Assembly: GCA_002305535.1 (NCBI GenBank)
Contig: DBRE01000084.1
Coordinates: 1 to 33,781, forward strand
DNA: 33,781 nucleotides
Direction: 5' to 3'
Source: Syntrophomonas sp. UBA1376
GTDB taxonomy: Bacteria > Bacillota > Syntrophomonadia > Syntrophomonadales > Syntrophomonadaceae
Shown here: piece after piece, positions 8,363 through 15,698 of the stretch
Numbering within the stretch: position 1 is the first letter of the stretch
Layout of the letters: every line of letters begins with the position of its first letter
The notes under the pieces: generated by a model
Database searches by the model: none
Seen by the model: the letters and a program-made list of their open reading frames with translations, nothing else
Told to the model about the DNA's origin: nothing
Position numbers and translations under genes: made by a program

Positions 8363-9421
8363 TTGGATCGGCGACTGGCACGTTTACGGCAGAGCTTGGA
8401 AAAATTAGAGCTGGATGGAATAATAATTGACCGGCGGGAGAACATCTATTATCTATCGGGCTTTACTGGTGGAGCAGATGGTCACCTTTTGATAACGGCT
8501 GAGGAAGCCTTGCTTTTTACCGATTCCCGTTATACAGAACAAGCTGCCCGGGAATCGCCGGATTGGGTATTGATAGAAGAAAAACCACCCCTGGGTAAGG
8601 CTTTGCAGGAAAAAGCTGGGCGGTACAGAAAGATAGGGTTGGAAGACACGGTTTCCTATCGTTTTTACCGGGAAATGAATGAAAAGCTAGGGGAATCGCT
8701 TGTCCCGGTAAGTGGCATAATCGAGGAACTGCGGATCATTAAGGAACCGGAGGAACTGGATCATCTTCGGCAAGCCGCTACCATAGGCAGTGAAGTTTTT
8801 GCTGATCTACTCACCACTATTCAACCGGGCATGACTGAAAAAGCGGTAGCTGACCTTATTATCTCCGGACTGCGGCAGAGGGGAGCCGAAAAAGAATCCT
8901 TTGATCCTATTGCCGTCAGCGGCCTGAATGCGGCACTGCCTCACGGTATGCCGGGAGAACGGATCCTGCAAAAGGGGGATATGTTGACCCTGGACTACGG
9001 TGGATTTTATAGGGGTTATGCAGGCGATATGACTCGTACAGTGGCCATCGGTCAGGCTGACGAAGTCTTGCGGGATCGATACAATAAGTTGTTGGATGCT
9101 CAACAGTATGGTGTGGAACTGGTCAGAGCCGGAGTCAGCTGCGCCGACTTGGATCGGCAGGTGCGGAATCGATTAGGAAACTATGGCTTGGATCAGTATT
9201 TCGGCCATGGTACCGGGCATGGAATTGGTTTGGAAGTACACGAAATGCCTCATGTCTCTTCGCGCAGCCAAAGGGTGTTGGAACCAGGCATGGTTATCAC
9301 CATTGAACCGGGAGTATACATACCAGGCTGGGGAGGAATTCGCATAGAGGATAGCGTAATAGTAAATGATCATGGTTGTGAAATAATAACAAACTCACCT
9401 AAACAATTAATCGTTATTTAA
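8363..9421 (+). CDS. pepQ: M24-family Xaa-Pro peptidase
   Basis: Cytoplasmic metallopeptidase of the pita-bread fold, 352 aa, predicted to cleave the N-terminal residue before proline (Xaa-Pro aminopeptidase or dipeptidase). The N-terminal creatinase-like domain begins DRRLARLRQSLEKLELDGIII. The C-terminal domain supplies the dinuclear metal ligands Asp211, Asp222 (LDYGGFYRGYAGDM), His286 (GHGTGHGIG), Glu315 (TIEPGVY) and Glu329 (RIEDS), all present. The start is TTG 8363 with GAGGTGA at 8352-8358. It is equivalent to B. subtilis yqhT upstream of efp. Aminopeptidase versus dipeptidase specificity cannot be settled here, so the symbol is by family. Confidence 0.92.
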   Translation: MDRRLARLRQSLEKLELDGIIIDRRENIYYLSGFTGGADGHLLITAEEALLFTDSRYTEQAARESPDWVLIEEKPPLGKALQEKAGRYRKIGLEDTVSYRFYREMNEKLGESLVPVSGIIEELRIIKEPEELDHLRQAATIGSEVFADLLTTIQPGMTEKAVADLIISGLRQRGAEKESFDPIAVSGLNAALPHGMPGERILQKGDMLTLDYGGFYRGYAGDMTRTVAIGQADEVLRDRYNKLLDAQQYGVELVRAGVSCADLDRQVRNRLGNYGLDQYFGHGTGHGIGLEVHEMPHVSSRSQRVLEPGMVITIEPGVYIPGWGGIRIEDSVIVNDHGCEIITNSPKQLIVI

Positions 9422-9438
9422 TGAAGGGATTGGTTTGA

Positions 9439-9996
9439 ATGATATCGGTAAATGATTTCAAGACCGGAGTCACCATCGAACTGGAGGGACAGCCCTATCA
9501 GGTGCTGGATTTTCAACATGTTAAGCCGGGAAAAGGTGCTGCTTTTGTGCGGGCCAAGCTGAAGAATCTGCAGACCGGAGGTTCGATAGAGAAAACCTTC
9601 CGCGGCGGCGAAAAGGTCACCAAGGCTCATCTGGATCGCCGCACCATGCAATATCTTTATAGTGACGGTGACGAATATGTTTTTATGGATAATGAGAATT
9701 ACGAACAGACCAGCATAACCAAAGCCCAGATCGGGGATGGCATCAAATGGTTGTTAGAAAATATGGAGATCCAGGTGTTGCTTTTCCAAAACAAGATTAT
9801 CGGTCTGGAACTTCCCAACTTTGTAGAATTGGAAGTAACTGAGACTGAGCCTGGCATTAAGGGCGATACTGCCACTGGTGCCACCAAGAATGCTACTTTG
9901 GAAACGGGCGCAGTTATTCAAGTGCCTCTGTTTGTTGACAGCGGAGATCGCGTCCGGGTCGACACCCGTACTTCCCAATACATGGAGCGGGTATAA
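9439..9996 (+). CDS. efp: Translation elongation factor P
   Basis: EF-P, 185 aa, binds between the P and E sites of the ribosome and rescues stalling at polyproline stretches. It has the KOW-like N-terminal domain followed by two OB domains. Lys32 at the tip of the PGKG loop (HVKPGKGAAFV) is the position that receives a post-translational modification in other bacteria. The C-terminus carries the conserved GDRVRVDTRTSQYMERV. It starts 17 nt after pepQ, and the two are probably co-transcribed. Confidence 0.97.
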   Translation: MISVNDFKTGVTIELEGQPYQVLDFQHVKPGKGAAFVRAKLKNLQTGGSIEKTFRGGEKVTKAHLDRRTMQYLYSDGDEYVFMDNENYEQTSITKAQIGDGIKWLLENMEIQVLLFQNKIIGLELPNFVELEVTETEPGIKGDTATGATKNATLETGAVIQVPLFVDSGDRVRVDTRTSQYMERV

Positions 9997-10022
9997 CCAA
10001 CCATATAACCAACCAATGGTAG

Positions 10023-10044
10023 GGGGCGATGCCCACATCGCCCC
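10023..10044. repeat. GGGGCGATG palindromic repeat downstream of efp
   Basis: A perfect 9-bp stem (GGGGCGATG, 10023-10031, and CATCGCCCC, 10036-10044) with a CCCA loop. There is no U-tract, so it is not a classical terminator, though it could block or stabilise RNA 3' ends. It is related in inverse orientation to 8318-8333. Similar GGGGCGATG-type palindromes are common intergenic repeats in many bacteria. Confidence 0.6.
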
Positions 10045-10148
10045 GCCTCTCTTGTATCCAAGCAAAACTTGATCCTTTCTGGGTAAATCCTTCTTTTTGT
10101 GTCAATACTATGAGTAATCTAATTCCTTACAAAAAGGAGGATTTTGTT

Positions 10149-10574
10149 GTGCGCGACATCAGCGAAAAGGTCAGTTATCTGCAGGGACTTAGCGAAGGAC
10201 TCAATATCAGCGAAGGAAGCCCGCAGGGAAAAATTATTACCGGCATCCTGAGCGTCTTGGAAGAACTGTCTTACACCATCACCCATTTGGAGTGTGAGAT
10301 GGAGGATTTCCGCGAATATGTGGAGAGCATTGACGATGACTTGTTCGATCTGGAAGAAAGCCTATTTGAAGATGAACTGATCGAACTGTCATGCCAGCAC
10401 TGTGGTGAGGAATTGTTCTTCGAGTCCGATCTCCTGGAGGATGAGGATACTATTGAAATAATTTGTCCCAGCTGCAATGAGGTAGTCTTCATCAATGATG
10501 GTTCCTTCGACTACGATCCCGCCTACATTGATAACGAATTTGGTGATGAAATACCTAATCCTTCCCCTTCCTGA
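10149..10574 (+). CDS. Small acidic protein with C-terminal zinc ribbon (CD1247-type N-terminal domain)
   Basis: A 141-aa acidic cytoplasmic protein. The N-terminal part (about residues 1-60, RDISEKVSYLQGLSEGLN onward) is predicted helical and resembles the domain named after Clostridioides difficile CD1247. A very acidic linker follows, then a zinc ribbon with two CxxC knuckles: CQHCGEELFF and CPSCNEVVF. The GTG at 10149 has AAGGAGG (10134-10140) 8 nt upstream; an in-frame ATG at 10110 has no ribosome binding site. Function is unknown. The zinc ribbon suggests nucleic-acid or protein contact. It sits between efp and the spoIIIA operon, where B. subtilis has the unrelated small gene yqhV. Confidence 0.85.
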   Translation: MRDISEKVSYLQGLSEGLNISEGSPQGKIITGILSVLEELSYTITHLECEMEDFREYVESIDDDLFDLEESLFEDELIELSCQHCGEELFFESDLLEDEDTIEIICPSCNEVVFINDGSFDYDPAYIDNEFGDEIPNPSPS

Positions 10575-10590
10575 TCAGCTTACTTGTGAG

Positions 10591-10673
10591 AAGGGGCGGT
10601 ATTCGCTGTCACACATTCAATTACAGGAGCTAGGTACTCCCAATAATTGCTGTGACGGAGAATACCGCCCCTT
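10591..10673. repeat. Long imperfect hairpin with 23-bp arms
   Basis: Left arm 10591-10613 and right arm 10651-10673 match as inverted repeats at 21 of 23 positions (outer block AAGGGGCGGTATTC). Inside, CAATTA and TAATTG, then GGAG and CTCC, can extend the structure. There is a short CTTTCT pyrimidine run after the right arm, so it could terminate transcription from the zinc-ribbon gene; it could equally be a small transposon-like repeat. Confidence 0.6.
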
Positions 10674-10831
10674 TCTGGTGTTGGGGCTACCACCTCTACT
10701 TTGCTATCGCTACTTTCGGTTCGAGCATAGAGATTGCCCTTGCGGGTACACTGTTGCTCCCTAGCGGTCGCGATTAATGTTACTAGCATAGCGAAGCAAT
10801 CAAACACGGGAATAACAGTAATGCTGAAAAG

Positions 10832-11028
10832 AGATCGCCACGTCGCTCCGCTCCTCGCGATGACAATCTAGAGATTCCTTTTTACGGAGATGACACAGTC
10901 AGAACTCATTTTCCCAACAATGACATTGTTTTCGGCCGTCCCGAACCATCCTCTGCTTCACCCTGTCACATCGCAACAGGACGATCCCCCTTAAATGTCA
11001 TCCTGAGGGAGGAACGACCGAAGGATCT
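10832..11028. mobile_element. Putative MITE-like element with roughly 34-bp terminal inverted repeats
   Basis: The left end 10832-10865 (AGATC...GATGACA) aligns as an imperfect inverted repeat with the right end 10996-11028 (TGTCATC...GGATCT). The two ends belong to the TGTCATCCTGAG...GAAGGATCT repeat type that recurs in many bacterial genomes. No transposase is encoded between them, so if mobile it would depend on a helper elsewhere. I could not identify a target-site duplication. Confidence 0.45.
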
Positions 11029-11147
11029 TTTTCTTCGTCACCCGTAGAGGTTCTTCGGGTACGTTTCAGAATGGTATAATACTTTTTCAGCCCTCCCGGG
11101 CCGTCTCTTACATCGCCCTTTCTCGCATTTTTGTCCAGCCAATTATG

Positions 11148-11176
11148 GAATAAATTACTGGGTATGTCCATATTTA
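11148..11176 (+). promoter_or_regulatory. Predicted sigma-E promoter of the spoIIIA operon
   Basis: GAATAAA (11148-11154) and CATATTTA (11169-11176) are separated by exactly 14 nt. This agrees with the B. subtilis sigma-E pattern (-35 G/T-A/C-ATAnn, 14 nt, -10 CATA followed by an AT-rich block). Transcription would start near 11183, giving a very short leader before AAGGTGGT (11185-11192) and the ATG at 11202. Sigma-E control of spoIIIA is established in B. subtilis. Confidence 0.5.
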
Positions 11177-11201
11177 TATACAACAAGGTGGTGGTATATC
11201 A

Positions 11202-12155
11202 ATGGTCGTGCCACAAAGGGCTCTTCTGACCAATGAGATAATGGCTTACCTGGCACCCAATATCCGTAAACTGCTGCTGGGGGTCGATGCTCGCTTGCTA
11301 GGTGATTTGGAAGAAATAAGATTGCGCTGTCATCGGCCTTTGATATTGAGAGTTGGCGATAAGGATTACAGTGTAGATCAGCATGGCCGGGTGCTGAGGG
11401 ATCCTGCACAGGGGTATCTGGTATCCAGGGAGGATCTGTACCGAAGTATTGCTTCCATCAGTGACAATTCGCTCTATGCCTTTGAAGAAGAGATTCGACG
11501 TGGATTTATTACCGTACCCGGGGGTCATCGAGTGGGACTAGCCGGTCAGGTAGTAGTAGCTGGCCAGGAGGTCAGAACCATGAAGGATTTTTCGGGATTA
11601 TGTTTTCGGGTAGCTCGGGAGGTTACTGATTGTGCCCTGGGACTCTTAAATCAAGTGGCGCCCCGGGGCATCCCGGTCAACACCTTGATCGTTTCTCCGC
11701 CGCGCTGTGGAAAAACCACCATGCTGCGGGACCTGGCCCGTTTACTGTCAGACGGAACCAGGTCAGTGCCGGCTCATAATGTAGTAGTGGTGGATGAGCG
11801 CTCGGAAATTGCCGGTTGTTTCCAAGGAATACCTCAGCTAAATGTAGGGGTTAGGACTGATGTTCTGGACGCCTGTCCTAAGGCGATTGGGATGATGATG
11901 GCCATACGCAGTTTGTCACCCCAGGTCATAATAACTGATGAAGTGGGCCGCCGTGAGGATATAGAGGCTATCAATGAATGTTTGCATGCAGGTATTGCGA
12001 TCATTACCAGCATACATGCCCGCAATGTAGAAGAATTGCGAGCCCGTCCCTTGATCAAAACCCTGTTGGATCAGGGTGCCTTTCGGCGAGGGATAATACT
12101 CTCCCGGCACCCCCGTCCAGGACAAGTGGAAGAAGTCATCAGGTGGGATGAGTAA
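11202..12155 (+). CDS. spoIIIAA: Stage III sporulation protein AA, secretion-type ATPase
   Basis: Cytoplasmic ATPase of the SpoIIIA-SpoIIQ channel between mother cell and forespore, 317 aa, related to type II/IV secretion ATPases. The P-loop SPPRCGKTT (residues 165-173, Lys171) is followed by the Walker B-like VVVDERSEIAG and the IITDEVGR segment. The first of eight ordered genes; AAGGTGGT lies 9 nt before ATG 11202. It overlaps spoIIIAB by one base. Length is close to the usual 305-320 aa. Confidence 0.96.
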   Translation: MVVPQRALLTNEIMAYLAPNIRKLLLGVDARLLGDLEEIRLRCHRPLILRVGDKDYSVDQHGRVLRDPAQGYLVSREDLYRSIASISDNSLYAFEEEIRRGFITVPGGHRVGLAGQVVVAGQEVRTMKDFSGLCFRVAREVTDCALGLLNQVAPRGIPVNTLIVSPPRCGKTTMLRDLARLLSDGTRSVPAHNVVVVDERSEIAGCFQGIPQLNVGVRTDVLDACPKAIGMMMAIRSLSPQVIITDEVGRREDIEAINECLHAGIAIITSIHARNVEELRARPLIKTLLDQGAFRRGIILSRHPRPGQVEEVIRWDE

Positions 12156-12679
12156 TGTTATGGCTAAAAACTATGGGTATCTGTCTGACCATCGCGGGAT
12201 TTGGTGTATGGGGCCTTAATGGGGCCAGACGTTATAGCCGGCGACTGGCTCAGCTGAAAGATCTGCGCCTGGCACTGGGGTTTTTGGAGAAGGAGATCAT
12301 TTATATGCATACTCCCTTGACCCGAGCCATGGAACGTACCGCTCGCTTTGCCCAACCACCTGTAAATCAGCTATTTTGGGTGGCCTCCCGGCACTTACAG
12401 AACCGGGAAGGGACTACTGCCCGGGAAGCCTGGTTGACTGGCCTGCAGAGCCTGAAACACTCTGGAGATCTGAGTAACAATGATCTTACCATTCTGAAAA
12501 CTGTAGCATCTCAGCTGGGGGTGTCCGATGCGGCTGAGCAGGGTAAATTTGTCCGGCTCATTCAAGAAGAATTGAAACTGCTGGAGGAGCAAGCGGCTCA
12601 GGAGATGGATGCTGGTCAAAAGATTTGGAGCTATGGGGGTTTTATTTTAGGTGCCGTAGTAGTTCTGCTGCTCTTATAG
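12155..12679 (+). CDS. spoIIIAB: Stage III sporulation protein AB
   Basis: Membrane protein of the SpoIIIA channel, 174 aa, distantly related to the GspF/type IV pilus inner-membrane platform protein. It has one N-terminal membrane segment (about residues 5-22), a helical cytoplasmic domain containing LRLALGFLEKEIIYMHTPL, and a C-terminal hydrophobic tail (GGFILGAVVVLLLL). The ATG overlaps the spoIIIAA stop (TAATG), indicating coupled translation. Normal length for the family. Confidence 0.94.
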   Translation: MLWLKTMGICLTIAGFGVWGLNGARRYSRRLAQLKDLRLALGFLEKEIIYMHTPLTRAMERTARFAQPPVNQLFWVASRHLQNREGTTAREAWLTGLQSLKHSGDLSNNDLTILKTVASQLGVSDAAEQGKFVRLIQEELKLLEEQAAQEMDAGQKIWSYGGFILGAVVVLLLL

Positions 12680-12704
12680 AAATCACCAATCATGGAGGGC
12701 GTAT

Positions 12705-12899
12705 ATGGATATAGATATTATTTTTCGCATTGCGGGTATTGGTATTTTGATTTCAATTTTATCGATCGTATTGAAGCAGGCCAAAAAAGAAGAGCAGGCG
12801 GAAATGCTCACCCTGGCAGGGGTGGTGGTGGTGCTGATAATTGTGGTGCAGCTTATGAATGAGCTATTTATCGTGGTTCGTTCCGTTTTTAATCTTTAG
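12705..12899 (+). CDS. spoIIIAC: Stage III sporulation protein AC
   Basis: A 64-aa membrane protein with two hydrophobic helices (about residues 5-22 and 36-58) joined by the polar LKQAKKEEQAEM turn, the standard SpoIIIAC pattern. In the channel it partners SpoIIIAD. GGAGGG lies just upstream of ATG 12705. Identity rests on size, topology and position between AB and AD. Confidence 0.94.
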   Translation: MDIDIIFRIAGIGILISILSIVLKQAKKEEQAEMLTLAGVVVVLIIVVQLMNELFIVVRSVFNL

Positions 12900-12943
12900 C
12901 ATTGCACCGGTCTGACCAAAATTCCTGCAAGGGGAGATGTAAG

Positions 12944-13333
12944 GTGGAGATTGCCCAAATCGTTGGAATAGCTCTGGTAACCACTATGTTGCTGTTGATC
13001 CTGCGGCAGGAAAGGCCGGTCATGGCACTGGTGTTGAGTATAGTTTTCAGTGTGGTCATCTTTACATTTTTAATGGGGAAAATAGCTTCCATTATAGATG
13101 TGATGGAGGAGTTGACCCAGCGGGCCCAGATCAACTATTTCTTTTTTGGGACGCTCCTTAAAATACTGGGAGTCGCTTATTTGGGGGAATTTGCTATTTC
13201 CATCTGTCAGGATGCCGGGGAGCAGGCAGTAGCCAAAAAGGTTGAGTTTGCCTCCAAGATTATTATTGCCGTGCTGGCTTTGCCCATATTAGTGGCTATC
13301 CTGGAGTCACTGATGGAATTGCTGCCTGGTTAA
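12944..13333 (+). CDS. spoIIIAD: Stage III sporulation protein AD
   Basis: Membrane protein of the SpoIIIA channel, 129 aa. Hydrophobic segments are at about residues 4-20, 25-45 and 100-120, with the conserved MEELTQRAQINYFFFGTLLKILGVAYLGEF in the middle. I chose GTG 12944 because AAGGGGAG (12929-12936) lies 7 nt upstream and the resulting length fits B. subtilis SpoIIIAD (about 133 aa). A further in-frame TTG at 12902 lacks a ribosome binding site. Confidence 0.93.
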   Translation: MEIAQIVGIALVTTMLLLILRQERPVMALVLSIVFSVVIFTFLMGKIASIIDVMEELTQRAQINYFFFGTLLKILGVAYLGEFAISICQDAGEQAVAKKVEFASKIIIAVLALPILVAILESLMELLPG

Positions 13334-13354
13334 AGGGTAAGGAGGGTGACCGGT

Positions 13355-14518
13355 GTGAAACAACTGGTGATAGGACTTGCCCTGGGAATGTTGCTGCTGT
13401 TGCCCGTACCGCTCCAGGCTGCTGAAGAACCCGCCTTCTCCTGGCAAGATGCCGTCGAGAATATCGATCTGGAAGTGATGGAGGAGTACAAAAACCACAT
13501 CGATGCGGAGATAAACTCTTACATGGAAACGAAACCGGTCAAAGAATGGCTGGGGGATTTTATCAAAGGTGACTGGGAGTTCAGTTTCGAAGAACTGACC
13601 CAAAACATGGTGCAGTTCTTCCTTAAGGAGATCGTTGTCAATTCCAGTTTGCTGGGGAGGTTATTGATCCTATCGGTCTTGTCAGCTCTGCTGGTAAATC
13701 TGCAGAACGCTTTCTCCACTGGGGTAGCCCGTATTTCTCAGTTAGTCTGTTTCATGGCTCTGGCGGCCATAGCTCTGGGATCCTTTCGCCTGGTGCTAGA
13801 AACAGGCCAGAATACCATAGATCAAATGGTCAGTTTTATGATGGGTATGCTGCCTCAGATGCTGGTTTTGGTGGCTGGCCTGGGCAATGTTCATACTGCC
13901 GCTACCCTGTTTCCGGTTCTGATGACCACTTGCACCGCTTTTGCCAATGCCATGCAAAACATAGTTTTCCCATTGATCATACTGTCGGCCATTCTGAGTC
14001 TGGTGAATCATCTTTCCGAAGGATTGAAAGTTGAGAGAATGGCCAAGTTTTTCGGACAAATGGCCCAATTATCACTGGCTTTTTTCCTGACCCTTTTCGT
14101 GGGGATATTGACCCTAAGAGCGGTGTATTCATCGGTAATGGACAAATTGGCTCTGCGTACTACCAAATTTGTCACTGACAATGCCATTCCAGTGGTGGGC
14201 AAAATGTTCTCCGACACTATTGAAGTGGCGGCCGGCTATGTGGTGATGATCAAGCAGGCTATTGGGATCTTTGGCGTCATTATAATACTGGGAATAGTTT
14301 TGTTTCCTCTCATCAAAGTTGGTACCATCGCCTTGATCTATAAGATCGCTGCTGCAGTAGCAGAACCCCTGGGAGATTCCCGCACCGCAGCTATATTGGA
14401 TACCATGAGCGCCCACCTGTTTTTAATGCTGGCAGCCATAGCGGCAGTGGGGTTGATGTTTTTCATAATGATCGCCATAGTGGTGGGCATGTCTAATCAT
14501 CTGGCAGCATTGCCATAA
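13355..14518 (+). CDS. spoIIIAE: Stage III sporulation protein AE
   Basis: Polytopic membrane protein of the SpoIIIA channel, 387 aa. It begins with a signal-peptide-like segment (MKQLVIGLALGMLLLLPVPL) with likely cleavage after LQA, then an extracytoplasmic acidic helical region, then several membrane helices from about residue 100 to the end. GTG 13355 is preferred because AAGGAGG (13339-13345) is 9 nt upstream; an in-frame GTG at 13346 would abut the ribosome binding site. Length matches the family (about 390-400 aa). Confidence 0.94.
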   Translation: MKQLVIGLALGMLLLLPVPLQAAEEPAFSWQDAVENIDLEVMEEYKNHIDAEINSYMETKPVKEWLGDFIKGDWEFSFEELTQNMVQFFLKEIVVNSSLLGRLLILSVLSALLVNLQNAFSTGVARISQLVCFMALAAIALGSFRLVLETGQNTIDQMVSFMMGMLPQMLVLVAGLGNVHTAATLFPVLMTTCTAFANAMQNIVFPLIILSAILSLVNHLSEGLKVERMAKFFGQMAQLSLAFFLTLFVGILTLRAVYSSVMDKLALRTTKFVTDNAIPVVGKMFSDTIEVAAGYVVMIKQAIGIFGVIIILGIVLFPLIKVGTIALIYKIAAAVAEPLGDSRTAAILDTMSAHLFLMLAAIAAVGLMFFIMIAIVVGMSNHLAALP

Positions 14519-14533
14519 GTGAGGGAGCAAAAT

Positions 14534-15118
14534 ATGGCGATTCTAAGTGAAATCGTAAGAAATATTCTGGTGATCGTCTTGATCGCCAGCTTCCTGGAAT
14601 TGATGCTTCCGGAAGGAACTTTACGACCCTTGGTTCGTTTCGCTATAGGCTTGTTTATCCTAATTGCGATAATGAGTCCCCTGGTAGGGGTTCTATTTTC
14701 CGATCGCAACATAAATATTGAGTGGTGGAATCTGCATATAGACCCGGGCCAGGAGGCTCAGATTATGGAACAGGGGGAAAAGATCAACCAGCAAATCTGG
14801 CAGTCCCCCCAGGAAGTAGTGTCTGATAAGGTAGCCGGGCAAATTGGTGCAGTAGCGTTGCTGGTACCCGGTGTAGAGGAAGTAGAAGCCCAGGTGGTTT
14901 TGAATGAGGCGGGCGTGGTGGAATCCCTGCAGTTAGTGGTGAAGCCGCAGGTGAACTCAAGGGGTGAGGAAGCAAGCCAGGTGGGACTATTTGGCGAGAG
15001 TGAAGCAACCCTTTCTCCAGAGGAGCAGGAGATGATACGCAGTAAACTGAGCACCATTATCAAAAACCTGTACGGTTTTGACAATACCCTCATTCAAATT
15101 GAGTTTCAAGGAGGTTGA
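14534..15118 (+). CDS. spoIIIAF: Stage III sporulation protein AF
   Basis: Membrane-anchored component, 194 aa, of the SpoIIIA complex. Two N-terminal hydrophobic helices (about residues 5-25 and 33-54) are followed by a soluble domain including GVEEVEAQVVLNEAGVVESLQLVVKP and a C-terminal YGFDNTLIQIEF. AGGGAG (14522-14527) directs the ATG at 14534; the in-frame GTG at 14519 directly after the spoIIIAE stop has no ribosome binding site. Slightly shorter than the B. subtilis protein (about 206 aa). Confidence 0.92.
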   Translation: MAILSEIVRNILVIVLIASFLELMLPEGTLRPLVRFAIGLFILIAIMSPLVGVLFSDRNINIEWWNLHIDPGQEAQIMEQGEKINQQIWQSPQEVVSDKVAGQIGAVALLVPGVEEVEAQVVLNEAGVVESLQLVVKPQVNSRGEEASQVGLFGESEATLSPEEQEMIRSKLSTIIKNLYGFDNTLIQIEFQGG

Positions 15119-15122
15119 TGGA

Positions 15123-15698
15123 GTGCTGGATGAATGGATCCGTGGAGAAAAAAGTGATGAAAACGGCAAGGTTCCCTGGCTGAACAGCCAAAAGGGACGA
15201 TTATTGATAGTGATCGTGATCTGCATAGGACTGTTGGCCTTGTTGTGGCCCAACTCTGTCTCGAATGACTCATCCTCTACTCATGATGCTCCGTTACTTA
15301 CTGAGCGATCAGCCAGCAACAGCATCAAGCAGAGTATGCAGACGGAGCTAGCTATGATCCTAGCTCACATCGAAGGTGCAGGTTCAGTGGAAGTCAGTGT
15401 TAGCTTGTCTTCAGAAGGGGTGAAAACCTATGCTACCAATGACCGGGATGAACGGCGCCAGACTGAGGAGGGCGGGCAGAAGAGTACCGTTGAGGAAAGC
15501 AGAACTCGGGATATAGCCGTTTCATCGGGAACTCCCCTCCTTTTGGAGGAAAAGATGCCGGAAATCCTGGGAGTTCTAGTGGTGGCCGATGGTGCGCAAG
15601 ATCCGCAGGTCAAAGAGAACCTCGCCCAGGCTACCGCAACCCTGCTCGATATTTCTCCCCATCGAGTAAGAGTTATGCCTCGGGAAGGAGGTAGGTGA
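15123..15698 (+). CDS. spoIIIAG: Stage III sporulation protein AG
   Basis: Mother-cell ring component of the channel, 191 aa, whose extracytoplasmic part is a ring-building-motif domain related to secretion-system rings. A cytoplasmic N-terminus is followed by one membrane helix (about residues 22-40, RLLIVIVICIGLLALLWP) and a region with SIKQSMQTELAMILAHIEGAGSVEVSVSL, then MPEILGVLVVADGA. GTG 15123 follows AAGGAGG (15108-15114), which lies inside the end of spoIIIAF. Shorter than B. subtilis SpoIIIAG (about 229 aa), mostly in the linker. Confidence 0.92.
   Translation: MLDEWIRGEKSDENGKVPWLNSQKGRLLIVIVICIGLLALLWPNSVSNDSSSTHDAPLLTERSASNSIKQSMQTELAMILAHIEGAGSVEVSVSLSSEGVKTYATNDRDERRQTEEGGQKSTVEESRTRDIAVSSGTPLLLEEKMPEILGVLVVADGAQDPQVKENLAQATATLLDISPHRVRVMPREGGR

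Larger units (their letters stand above)
10575..11147. other. Gene-free stretch rich in decayed repeats
   Basis: I see no credible coding region between the zinc-ribbon gene and the promoter of spoIIIAA: possible frames are short and have no ribosome binding site or recognisable protein. The DNA holds a long hairpin (10591-10673), a fragment AGCATAGCGAAGCAATC near 10786-10802, an inverted-repeat element (10832-11028), and TGGTATAAT at 11072-11080, which looks like an extended -10 but has no matching -35. It behaves like a landing zone for small non-coding repeats. Confidence 0.6.

Noticed and set aside
10495..10807. Short open frames on both strands after the zinc-ribbon gene
   Set aside because: They run through the 10591-10673 inverted repeat, lack ribosome binding sites and have no protein-like composition.
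11051..11080. Vegetative promoter with TATAAT at 11075
   Set aside because: The -10 is excellent and has an extended TGG, but the -35 region (TTCTTC) is poor, so it was left as a note in the gene-free stretch.
10575..11147. CRISPR array
   Set aside because: The repeats here are inverted and of differing types; there are no regularly spaced direct repeats and no cas genes.
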